A stretch of DNA of 64,000 bases from Sphingomonadaceae bacterium (GTDB lineage Bacteria; Pseudomonadota; Alphaproteobacteria; Sphingomonadales; Sphingomonadaceae): positions 1-64,000 of the forward strand of contig CAHJWP010000001.1 of assembly GCA_903642255.1 (NCBI GenBank), read 5' to 3'. Under the pieces are notes generated by a model. That model saw only the letters and a list, made by a program, of their open reading frames with translations. It had not been told where the DNA came from and made no database searches. The first letter of the stretch is position 1; each line of letters opens with the position of its first letter. The position numbers and the translations under genes were made by a program. This document shows, one piece after another, positions 54,781 through 61,616 of the stretch.

Positions 54781-56067
54781 TCAGTGTGCTGACCGGGCCG
54801 CTAGCCCGCTTGCTATGAAGGGTTTGGTGCCGCCCGATGGATCGATCTCCTCAGAAGCGACCAGGACAGGCCGGTACACCGGTAGAAGGAAAATCAGGAT
54901 GGCGCTGCAGAGCAGGGCGACGGCGATCAACACCAGCGCGAGAGCATAATTGCCTCGCATATCAAACGTCAGGCCCATGAGTATCGGCGTGAAGCCCGAC
55001 ACCAAAATGGAGACGCCGAAGATCGAGCCATAGATAGCGCTGAAGGCTCTGACGCCAAAATAGCGCTGTATCACGCAGGGTAACAGCCCGTACTCGGTGC
55101 CGCTGCCGATTCCGACCAGCGCCGCGCCACCGATCAGCCACGCCGGACCGGTGGCTGACCCGATAAGCGCAAGCCCCGCGATAGCCGTAATGAGGAATGC
55201 GCCAGCGAATCGGGGCGAGCGGGTCCGGTCAAGCATCGCTCCAATGACGATCTGCCAGCTGGCATTACACAGGGCCGTCGTCGCGAACACCGACGTTGCG
55301 AAAGTCAAGGCGATGCCGCGGTCGGTCAGCATCGGGATCATATGCGTCAGCATTGCACTGAGCGAACCCGCGCCAAGCGCAACGCTGAACATGAGCAGCC
55401 AGAATTCAGGCCGCCGCCGAGCTTCTCGTACAGTGAGACCAGTGGTCGTCGCGTCGGACAGGATCAAACCGGCCGCCGCACGAGGAGGGTCTCTCAATAG
55501 TATCATCGCGGGGCAACCGACCGCAAAGGTGAAGGCCCCCAAGCCTGCATAGGCTGCACGCCAGCCGTAATTAGCCGTGATCGCCTTGACCAGGAACGGC
55601 AGGACGGCGATTCCTATATTGATCCCGAAGGCTCCGGTGAGCGCGAACAACAAGCCCTGGTGACGCGTAAACCATAGCGAGATGGGCTTCATGAGCAGCA
55701 CGCAACTGGAGAGGGTTCCGGCGAGGCCGACAAGCGCGTAGAGTCCATACACGAGGTAGCGATTGCCGTTTGAGAACGCCAATCCGGCCACGCACAGGGC
55801 GAATGATGCATTGCCGATCAAGGCCACAGGACGGACGCCATAACGATCCGCGAGCCGTCCGGCGACGGGGTATCCAACCACCCCCACAATCGCCATTACG
55901 AGCAACACCACCGAAAAATCCGTTCTCGACCAACCAAGCGCATGAGTAACTGGAACGAGAAAGATACCGAAAGTACCATTGATCACTGGCGTAACGCTCA
56001 CCAGGTTACCAAATGCACACCCAAGGATGACACCGGCCCCGCCCCAAGCCTGGTTTCTGGTTGCCAC
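54781..56067 (-). CDS. Major facilitator superfamily transporter
   Basis: A 428-residue inner-membrane carrier with 12 predicted TM segments. The loop 2-3 signature is GYPVAGRLADRYGVRPVALIG. The monocarboxylate-transporter-like opening (GVILGCAFGNLVSVTPVING) and GFTPILMGLTFDMRG near the end suggest the MCT/OFA-like branch. It is divergent from the deaminase gene and upstream of the ribokinase pair. It is likely to carry the imported compound or an intermediate across the inner membrane. Confidence 0.88.
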   Translation of the reverse strand: MATRNQAWGGAGVILGCAFGNLVSVTPVINGTFGIFLVPVTHALGWSRTDFSVVLLVMAIVGVVGYPVAGRLADRYGVRPVALIGNASFALCVAGLAFSNGNRYLVYGLYALVGLAGTLSSCVLLMKPISLWFTRHQGLLFALTGAFGINIGIAVLPFLVKAITANYGWRAAYAGLGAFTFAVGCPAMILLRDPPRAAAGLILSDATTTGLTVREARRRPEFWLLMFSVALGAGSLSAMLTHMIPMLTDRGIALTFATSVFATTALCNASWQIVIGAMLDRTRSPRFAGAFLITAIAGLALIGSATGPAWLIGGAALVGIGSGTEYGLLPCVIQRYFGVRAFSAIYGSIFGVSILVSGFTPILMGLTFDMRGNYALALVLIAVALLCSAILIFLLPVYRPVLVASEEIDPSGGTKPFIASGLAARSAH

Positions 56068-56238
56068 TGCGACGCTGCTCCGACCGTCAAGCTAGCGAGC
56101 GTCCCATACGAAACCAAGCTTTGACAGCAGCATAATCGCATCGGATCGATCACTTTTTGTGTCTTGGCTCGGTATCACGACGGCTTAGAGATATTCACGG
56201 TCGATTGCGGGCACCGTGTCTGAACATAGGTAGGAAGC
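56068..56238. promoter_or_regulatory. Divergent promoter region between the MFS and deaminase genes
   Basis: A 171-bp gap that must drive both genes. An AT-rich patch (GCATAATCGC, then CACTTTTTG at 56151-56159) is visible. The same 9-mer appears in reverse at 50183-50191 in the other divergent island promoter, which could be a shared site or chance. GGTAGGAAGC precedes the deaminase ATG. Confidence 0.4.
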
Positions 56239-57555
56239 ATGACGATCCGCGACCAATTAGAATCCGGTGCGTTCGTCCTGAGGAACTGCTCCGTTCCGGC
56301 AATCTTCCTCGCTGACACCACCGTGCAACAGGTGTGCGAAATCGCATGCTGCGATATCGGCGTAGCGGCCGGAAAGATCGTCGCGGTCTTGCCGCCGAAC
56401 ACCGGTTGGGGGATGACGGCGGACTGCGCCGGCATCGACGTCGCGCGTGCGATGATATGGCCTTGCTTCACCGACGTGCACTGCCACCTCGACAAAGGGC
56501 AGACCGTCGACCGGGCGCCTCCTAACGACGGAACCTTCGTTTCTGCGCTCGACGCTGTCGCATCGGACAGGCAGCATTGGACTAGCGCCGACACCCTAAA
56601 ACGCATGGACTTCGGGCTGCGCTGCGCGTTTGCACACGGCTGCTCGGCCGTGCGCACCCATATAGACTCCGATCATGCGTCGGCACTGGCAAGCTGGGAT
56701 GCATTCGAAGAGTTGCGTGATCGCTGGACGGGCCGCGTCGACCTTCAGGCGGTCTCGCTCGTCCAGATCGGCGCGCTTGCCGATCCAACGTTGTCCTGCG
56801 CGGTCGCGGACCGCGTCGCGCATTTCGGTGGCATCTTGGGCGCGTCCACCCGACAGGTGCCTGAACTCGACGACACCATCGACAGCCTATTCTCACTTGC
56901 CGAAGAGCGGGGCCTCGACCTCGATTTCCATGTCGATGAAACGGGCGATCCCGCCGCGACAGCTCTCGGAGTCATTGCGCGAACCGCGCTACGAAGGCGA
57001 TTTGCGGGACAAGTTGTGGTCGGCCACTGCTGCAGTATCGCCGTTCAGGACTATGATTTGGTCGATCGGACCTTGGACATAGTCGCCCAGGCGGGCCTTG
57101 CGGTCGTGACCTTACCAGTGCTGAATCTTCAGCTTCAAGACCGTAGGGAAGGTCGTACTCCCCGCTGGCGCGGGATCACGCTGGTCCATGAAATGCGAGC
57201 TCGGGGCATCCCCATTGCGGTCGGCGGCGATAATGTGCGTGACCCGCTTCACCCGTACGGCGATCACGATATGTTGCAAGCATACCGTGATGCGACGCTT
57301 ATCGGCCATCTCGACGCGCCTATCGGAAACTGGCCGCTCAGCGTGACGGCTGTACCTCGGGGTCTGATGGGCCTTCCGGCGCGCCAGATTGCCCCCGGCC
57401 ATCCGGCCGACTTCATCGTATTCTCAGCGCGGACCTACAGCGAACTACTGGCGCGCCCCCAATCAGATCGGATCGTTGTCCGCGACGGACGGCCGTGCTC
57501 GGCACGTGTTCCCAGCTTTACTGAATTGGACGACCTGTTTAAGCGAGATCTTTGA
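56239..57555 (+). CDS. Cytosine deaminase/AtzC-type amidohydrolase
   Basis: A 438-residue metal-dependent hydrolase of the CodA branch of the amidohydrolase superfamily, whose members deaminate cytosine, isoguanine or N-alkyl-ammelides (AtzC). Metal ligands are FTDVHCHLDKGQTVD, the His-Val-Asp-Glu block LDFHVDETGDPAAT, VVGHCCSIAV, and the final Asp in AVGGDNVRDPLHPYGDHDML. The length is close to CodA (about 427). It would strip an amino group from the base. The substrate is unassigned. Confidence 0.9.
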   Translation: MTIRDQLESGAFVLRNCSVPAIFLADTTVQQVCEIACCDIGVAAGKIVAVLPPNTGWGMTADCAGIDVARAMIWPCFTDVHCHLDKGQTVDRAPPNDGTFVSALDAVASDRQHWTSADTLKRMDFGLRCAFAHGCSAVRTHIDSDHASALASWDAFEELRDRWTGRVDLQAVSLVQIGALADPTLSCAVADRVAHFGGILGASTRQVPELDDTIDSLFSLAEERGLDLDFHVDETGDPAATALGVIARTALRRRFAGQVVVGHCCSIAVQDYDLVDRTLDIVAQAGLAVVTLPVLNLQLQDRREGRTPRWRGITLVHEMRARGIPIAVGGDNVRDPLHPYGDHDMLQAYRDATLIGHLDAPIGNWPLSVTAVPRGLMGLPARQIAPGHPADFIVFSARTYSELLARPQSDRIVVRDGRPCSARVPSFTELDDLFKRDL

Positions 57556-57569
57556 CAGCCGGGCCGCCG

Positions 57570-58589
57570 TTACGAGCCATAAGTGCGAAGCACTTTCTCG
57601 CGAATATGATCCCGCGCTAAGATCGGCGCATATCGAGCTGACCTCGCGGCGGAGGTACAACCTGGCAGACACTTGATTTCGGCATCTTCGCGGGGACCGG
57701 TGAAGAAGACGATCGACAGCCGACGGCTCGACCCGCCGGCATCGGCGGGCGGATTGACTACGCGATGTACGTTGGAAACCCAGCGGTCATTCGTCCATCG
57801 CTGCAGCAGATCACCTGTGTTGATCACGAGCGTGCCTGGTACACCGGGGACGTCGATCCATTTCCCGTTGGCCATCAAAACCTGCAATCCGCCGGGAGCG
57901 TTATCCTGCAAAAGGATAGTAAAGCCGGCAAAATCGGTGTGGGGGGCGTTGCGCAGTTGCCCAGGTTCTGGCGGTACGACCTGTTCTGGATAATAGGCGA
58001 GGCGCAATTTATGCTGCATGGGGGTATAAAGCTCTTCGAAGAAATCCTCGGAAAGCCCGAGCGCTGCAGCACTAAGCCGCATCAGCCGCTGACCTAGCGA
58101 ATAGGCAGCATCGGCATAAGCACAGATCGACTCCACAAGCTCTTCTTGCATCCCTTGCTGTGTTGTTAAGCCCGGCAAGGTGGTGCCAGCATTACCTGCA
58201 AGATCCGAAAAGCTGAGCGACTCTACAATGTCAGGAACGCCTGAACCGCCAGCAGCCCGGCCGACATTCTCTTGCATTGGGGCAATGTAGCCCATCGTGC
58301 CGCGATACTTCGGATCCATTATCGTATGCTTAAGTTTGACGTCAATGGGTTGTTCAAAAAACTGACATGCTTGACGGTGTAGATTAGTCGCCAATGCTTC
58401 AGATATTCCGTGACCATGAACGGTAACGAAACCGATGGCATCGAGCGCGTCGCGCCACTCCGACACCACTTTCGCCTTTTGATCAGAGTCGTTTGCATCG
58501 AACCCTGAGATGTCGATCAACGGTATAGCCAACGTTCGTTCTCTTATTTCAAGAAGATGAGGATCAGCCCATTCCGACGACGATAGCAT
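57570..58589 (-). CDS. 2-oxoglutarate/Fe(II) oxygenase, isopenicillin N synthase-like
   Basis: A 339-residue dioxygenase. The N-terminal DIOX_N domain is LAIPLIDISGFDANDSDQKA and GFVTVHGHGISEALATNLHR. The 2OG-FeII core has iron ligands His-x-Asp in NAPHTDFAGFTILLQD and a distal His in VSNVHRVVNPP, with the 2OG-binding Arg-x-Ser in SRRLSIVFFTG. It could hydroxylate or N-demethylate the base, as fungal XanA-type and thymine hydroxylases of this superfamily do. It is convergent with the deaminase gene (14-bp gap) and divergent from the LysR gene. Confidence 0.88.
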   Translation of the reverse strand: MLSSSEWADPHLLEIRERTLAIPLIDISGFDANDSDQKAKVVSEWRDALDAIGFVTVHGHGISEALATNLHRQACQFFEQPIDVKLKHTIMDPKYRGTMGYIAPMQENVGRAAGGSGVPDIVESLSFSDLAGNAGTTLPGLTTQQGMQEELVESICAYADAAYSLGQRLMRLSAAALGLSEDFFEELYTPMQHKLRLAYYPEQVVPPEPGQLRNAPHTDFAGFTILLQDNAPGGLQVLMANGKWIDVPGVPGTLVINTGDLLQRWTNDRWVSNVHRVVNPPADAGGSSRRLSIVFFTGPREDAEIKCLPGCTSAARSARYAPILARDHIREKVLRTYGS

Positions 58590-58600
58590 TGGTGGGATGC

Positions 58601-58618
58601 CATTCTAGCACGAGAATG
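58601..58618. promoter_or_regulatory. LysR-type operator dyad between oxygenase and regulator genes
   Basis: CATTCT and AGAATG flank AGCACG in the 51-bp gap between the divergent 2OG-oxygenase and LysR genes. The dyad satisfies T-N11-A (T604 to A616 in window numbering 58604-58616), the consensus of LysR-type recognition sites. Autoregulation and control of the oxygenase are the natural reading. Confidence 0.6.
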
Positions 58619-58640
58619 TGTCTCGACGAAGCTCATTTCC

Positions 58641-59615
58641 ATGCTACATGCCAATGCCGCCAAGCTGGTTCGGGAGGCCTCTTTGCGTTTGCTGCATTCA
58701 CAGCTCTTGAGATACGTCGACGAGGTCGCCCGGGCTGGATCGATACGCAAGGCATCGGTCAAGTTAAACATTGCCTCCTCTTCGATCAATCGTCAGATAT
58801 TGGCGCTAGAAGCTGAGTTGGGCAGCCCGATTTTCCACCGGCTTCATCGTCGGCTTCGGCTGACGCCTGTGGGCGAGATCTTGGTAGATCATGTGCGGCG
58901 AACGTTGAAGGATCTCGGCCGCGCCGTCGGGCAGATCGAGGACTTGAAAGGGATTCGTCGCGGCACCGTGACAGTCGCCCTTGTTGGTGGCTTGGCTTCA
59001 TCGCTAATCATTCGCGTGTGCTCGGATTTCCGCGAGCGCTATCCGATGATCAAATTAGTCTTCCGCCGATATGACGGGGACAAGATTGCGGCGGCTGTCA
59101 CCTCCGGGGAATGTGATCTGGGCTTGTCATTCCTTTTACCTGACGATCCCAACCTGGCAGTTGTCGCCGCAATCGATTGTTACGTCGGTGCAATTGTCCC
59201 CAAGGATCATCCGCTTGCTAAGCGTGCCTCAGTCAGGATTAGCGATTGCGTCGGTTTTCCGATGGTTTTACCGGATGAAACCATGATGGTTCGCGGCGTT
59301 ATTAATACCGGTTTTGAGCGGCTCAGTATGGCATTGTATCCCGAGATGGAAAGCAATTCTATTGAAATGATTAGAGGATTTGTCGCTTCGGGACAGGGAA
59401 TTTCATTTTTAAATCAGATCAACGTAAATGATGAGCGTGCTCAAGGGTCGATAGTGTTCATTCCAATTATTGATAAGCTCCGGCCGCTTAATTTACGGAT
59501 CGTTCGCAGAGCAAAGGATCAGCAGATCATACCTAATTTGCTGGCAACCGCTATAAGAGCGGCGGTAGAGGAGCTTGAACCGGGCAGCAGCTTACTAATA
59601 AGTAAGTTAGTTTAG
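58641..59615 (+). CDS. LysR-type transcriptional regulator
   Basis: A 324-residue regulator. The winged HTH is HSQLLRYVDEVARAGSIRKASVKLNIASSSINRQILALEAELG (residues about 20-62). The substrate-binding domain resembles regulators of aromatic and N-heterocycle catabolism (GTVTVALVGGLASSLI, then VTSGECDLGLSFLL and VASGQGISFLNQ). The last third of the gene is visibly AT-richer than the rest of the window (GTTATTAATACCG, TTTTTAAATC), a sign of foreign origin. It is the only regulator in the island, so it probably controls the catabolic genes. Confidence 0.93.
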   Translation: MLHANAAKLVREASLRLLHSQLLRYVDEVARAGSIRKASVKLNIASSSINRQILALEAELGSPIFHRLHRRLRLTPVGEILVDHVRRTLKDLGRAVGQIEDLKGIRRGTVTVALVGGLASSLIIRVCSDFRERYPMIKLVFRRYDGDKIAAAVTSGECDLGLSFLLPDDPNLAVVAAIDCYVGAIVPKDHPLAKRASVRISDCVGFPMVLPDETMMVRGVINTGFERLSMALYPEMESNSIEMIRGFVASGQGISFLNQINVNDERAQGSIVFIPIIDKLRPLNLRIVRRAKDQQIIPNLLATAIRAAVEELEPGSSLLISKLV

Positions 59616-60055
59616 GTAAAAATTCATCATTACAAAGTATTTGTGCGAATACTGTGTGAAACTCCGTTGCTACACTACGGCCTGCCATAAATCAACATAT
59701 GACGGCTGAGTCTAATCATCTGCGAGAACCACATTTATAGCGGATTGCTGAACATTCTAATTTGTCAACGACGTGGTAGGCTGAGGTTTATAACTCGTTC
59801 ATGAACCTTGATGGATGATGCAGCTGACCAGCGTGCTCGAGGAGGTAGCACGTTTACAAGGCCTGCCGCCACAGGACCGCCTGCAGCGCCCGTTACTGAC
59901 AGCAGTCACGAGACTGCGGAAGAGAAAAGGGGCAGGTCTTACGAATCTAAAGACCGAAGTCCGCCTGCTTTCATTCGCCATTCTACGCCTGCCGAAATGC
60001 GATGTTGATTCGGCACTGATAGGCGCTTCTTTGCTCATCCCCATCGTCCTCGGGG
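59616..60055. other. AT-rich gap at the right edge of the island, upstream of trbB
   Basis: About 440 bp. The first 200 bp are strongly AT-rich. From about 59,800 the base composition returns to that of the backbone. A frame opens at ATG 59815 (MMQLTSVLEEVARLQGLPPQ) and runs in another frame into trbB, but I see no family resemblance and no separate stop before trbB, so I do not call a gene. The island/backbone junction must lie here. Confidence 0.4.
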
Positions 60056-60058
60056 ATG
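60036..60058 (+). promoter_or_regulatory. Hairpin that sequesters the trbB start
   Basis: CATCCCC (60036-60042) pairs perfectly with GGGGATG (60052-60058) across a 9-base loop. The 3' arm contains both the GGGG ribosome-binding stretch and the ATG of trbB. Such a helix could hold trbB silent unless opened, which matters because the natural upstream coupling to copG has been lost here. Confidence 0.45.
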
Positions 60059-61030
60059 CAAATGACCGTCCGGCCGCTCCATTCAGAGACCTTCGCCCGC
60101 GGTGCCCGCATGCTGCGCACCGCGCTGGGTCCGACGATCGCCGGCCTGCTCGCAGACTCGTCCATCGTCGAAGTTATGCTCAACCCCGATGGTTGCCTTT
60201 GGGTCGACCGCCTCGGCGTCGGGCTTGCCGATACGGGCGAGCACTTCTCGCCGGCCGACGGCGAGCGGATCGTCCGCCTCGTTGCCCATCACGTCGGCGC
60301 CGAGGTGCACGCCGGATCGCCACGCGTCTCGGCCGAGCTGCCCGAGACCGGCGAGCGCTTCGAGGGCCTGCTTCCGCCCGTTGTCGCCGCCCCCTGCTTC
60401 GCCATCCGCAAGCCCGCCGTCGCGGTGTTTACCCTCGACGACTACGCCGCCACCTCGGTGATGACGACGGCCCAAGCATGCCTGCTCCGCGATGCTGTCG
60501 CCCAGCGGCGCAACATTCTCGTCGCTGGCGGCACCTCGACCGGCAAGACGACGCTGACCAACGCGCTGCTAGCCGAGGTCGCCAAAAGCCAAGACCGCAT
60601 CATCCTCATCGAAGACACGCGCGAGCTACAGTGCCTGACCCCCAACCTCGTCGCACTGCGCACCAAGGACGGCGTCGCGACGATGGTGGAGCTGGTCCGC
60701 TCGGCGCTCCGCCTGCGTCCTGACCGCATTCCGATTGGCGAGGTCCGGGGGGCCGAGGCGCTCGACCTGATCAAGGCGTGGGGCACCGGCCACCCCGGCG
60801 GCATCGCCACCATCCACGCCGGCTCGGCGATCGGCGCGCTGCGGCGGCTCGAGCAGTTGGCCCAGGAGGCGGTGGTCACGGTGCCGCGCGCGCTGATCGC
60901 CGAGACCATCGACCTGATCGCCGTGCTTGCCGGCCACGGCAGCGAGCGCCGCCTCGTCGAGCTCGCCCGCGTCACCGGGCTCACCCCGTCCGGTGACTAC
61001 GCCCTTCACCCCGCAGGAGACCCGTCATGA
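60056..61030 (+). CDS. trbB: Conjugal transfer ATPase TrbB
   Basis: A 324-residue VirB11-type secretion ATPase of the mating-pair apparatus. It has [20 protein letters not shown] at the N-terminus and Walker [21 protein letters not shown] near residue 158. The Asp box is [20 protein letters not shown], Walker [21 protein letters not shown], and the His box [15 protein letters not shown]. It starts at ATG 60056; a second ATG lies two codons later. It overlaps trbC by 4 bp. Confidence 0.95.
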   Translation: MQMTVRPLHSETFARGARMLRTALGPTIAGLLADSSIVEVMLNPDGCLWVDRLGVGLADTGEHFSPADGERIVRLVAHHVGAEVHAGSPRVSAELPETGERFEGLLPPVVAAPCFAIRKPAVAVFTLDDYAATSVMTTAQACLLRDAVAQRRNILVAGGTSTGKTTLTNALLAEVAKSQDRIILIEDTRELQCLTPNLVALRTKDGVATMVELVRSALRLRPDRIPIGEVRGAEALDLIKAWGTGHPGGIATIHAGSAIGALRRLEQLAQEAVVTVPRALIAETIDLIAVLAGHGSERRLVELARVTGLTPSGDYALHPAGDPS

Positions 61031-61353
61031 CCTTGTCTGCCCGTACCCGCGCGCGCTTGTCCGGCGCGGCGCTCGCAATGGCTGCTGCGCTGACTGCAGC
61101 ACCTGCCAGTGCCGCCGGTTCGAACATGCCGTGGGAAGCCCCGCTCCAGTCGATCCTCGACTCGATTCAAGGGCCGGTGGCCAAGATCATCGCGGTGATC
61201 ATCATCATCGTCACCGGCCTCACCCTGGCGTTCGGCGACACTAGCGGCGGCTCGCGCAAGCTGATCCAGATCGTCTTCGGCCTGTCGATCGCCTTTGCCG
61301 CGAGCTCATTCTTCCTCAGCTTCTTCAGCTTCGGCGGCGGCGCGCTTGTATGA
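61027..61353 (+). CDS. trbC: Conjugal transfer pilin TrbC
   Basis: A 108-residue pilin precursor (VirB2 type). The long signal peptide (ARTRARLSGAALAMAAALTA) is followed by a mature part with two TM helices (VAKIIAVIIIIVTGLTLAFG and LIQIVFGLSIAFAASSFFLS). It is expected to be processed, and in RP4-like systems cyclised, by the TraF peptidase encoded at 37686. 4-bp overlaps on both sides. Confidence 0.93.
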   Translation: MTLSARTRARLSGAALAMAAALTAAPASAAGSNMPWEAPLQSILDSIQGPVAKIIAVIIIIVTGLTLAFGDTSGGSRKLIQIVFGLSIAFAASSFFLSFFSFGGGALV

Positions 61354-61613
61354 ATGACGCCACGCCCGGGTTTAGCGTCGCCGTCCATCGGTCGCTGACT
61401 GAGCACATGCTGCTCGGCGGTGCCCCTCGTGGGCTCGCTATTGCCAACGGCACGCTGGCGGCAGCCCTCGGGCTCGGCCTGCGGCTATGGTTCGTCGGGC
61501 TGGGGTTCTGGCTGATCGGTCATCTCGCCGGCGTATGGGCGGCACGGCGCGACGCCCAGTTCGTCGACGTTGTCCGTCGTCACCTGCGCTACCCGGCGCA
61601 TTTCGGCGTCTGA
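61350..61613 (+). CDS. trbD: Conjugal transfer protein TrbD
   Basis: An 87-residue VirB3-like inner-membrane protein. PGFSVAVHRSLTEHMLLGGA is followed by two hydrophobic segments (GLAIANGTLAAALGLGLRLW and FVGLGFWLIGHLAGVWAARR) and the conserved FVDVVRRHLRYPAHF. It precedes trbE by 3 bp, and in many systems the two proteins interact. Confidence 0.92.
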   Translation: MNDATPGFSVAVHRSLTEHMLLGGAPRGLAIANGTLAAALGLGLRLWFVGLGFWLIGHLAGVWAARRDAQFVDVVRRHLRYPAHFGV

Positions 61614-61616
61614 GCG

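Noticed and set aside
50183-56159. Shared 9-mer CACTTTTTG in two island promoters as a regulon motif
   Set aside because: Only two copies in opposite orientation and no dyad. It could be chance in AT-rich gaps.
59815-60723. 302-codon frame starting MMQLTSVLEEVARL
   Set aside because: Most of it is trbB in the wrong frame. The first 80 codons match nothing I know and have no independent stop, so it is left as unassigned.
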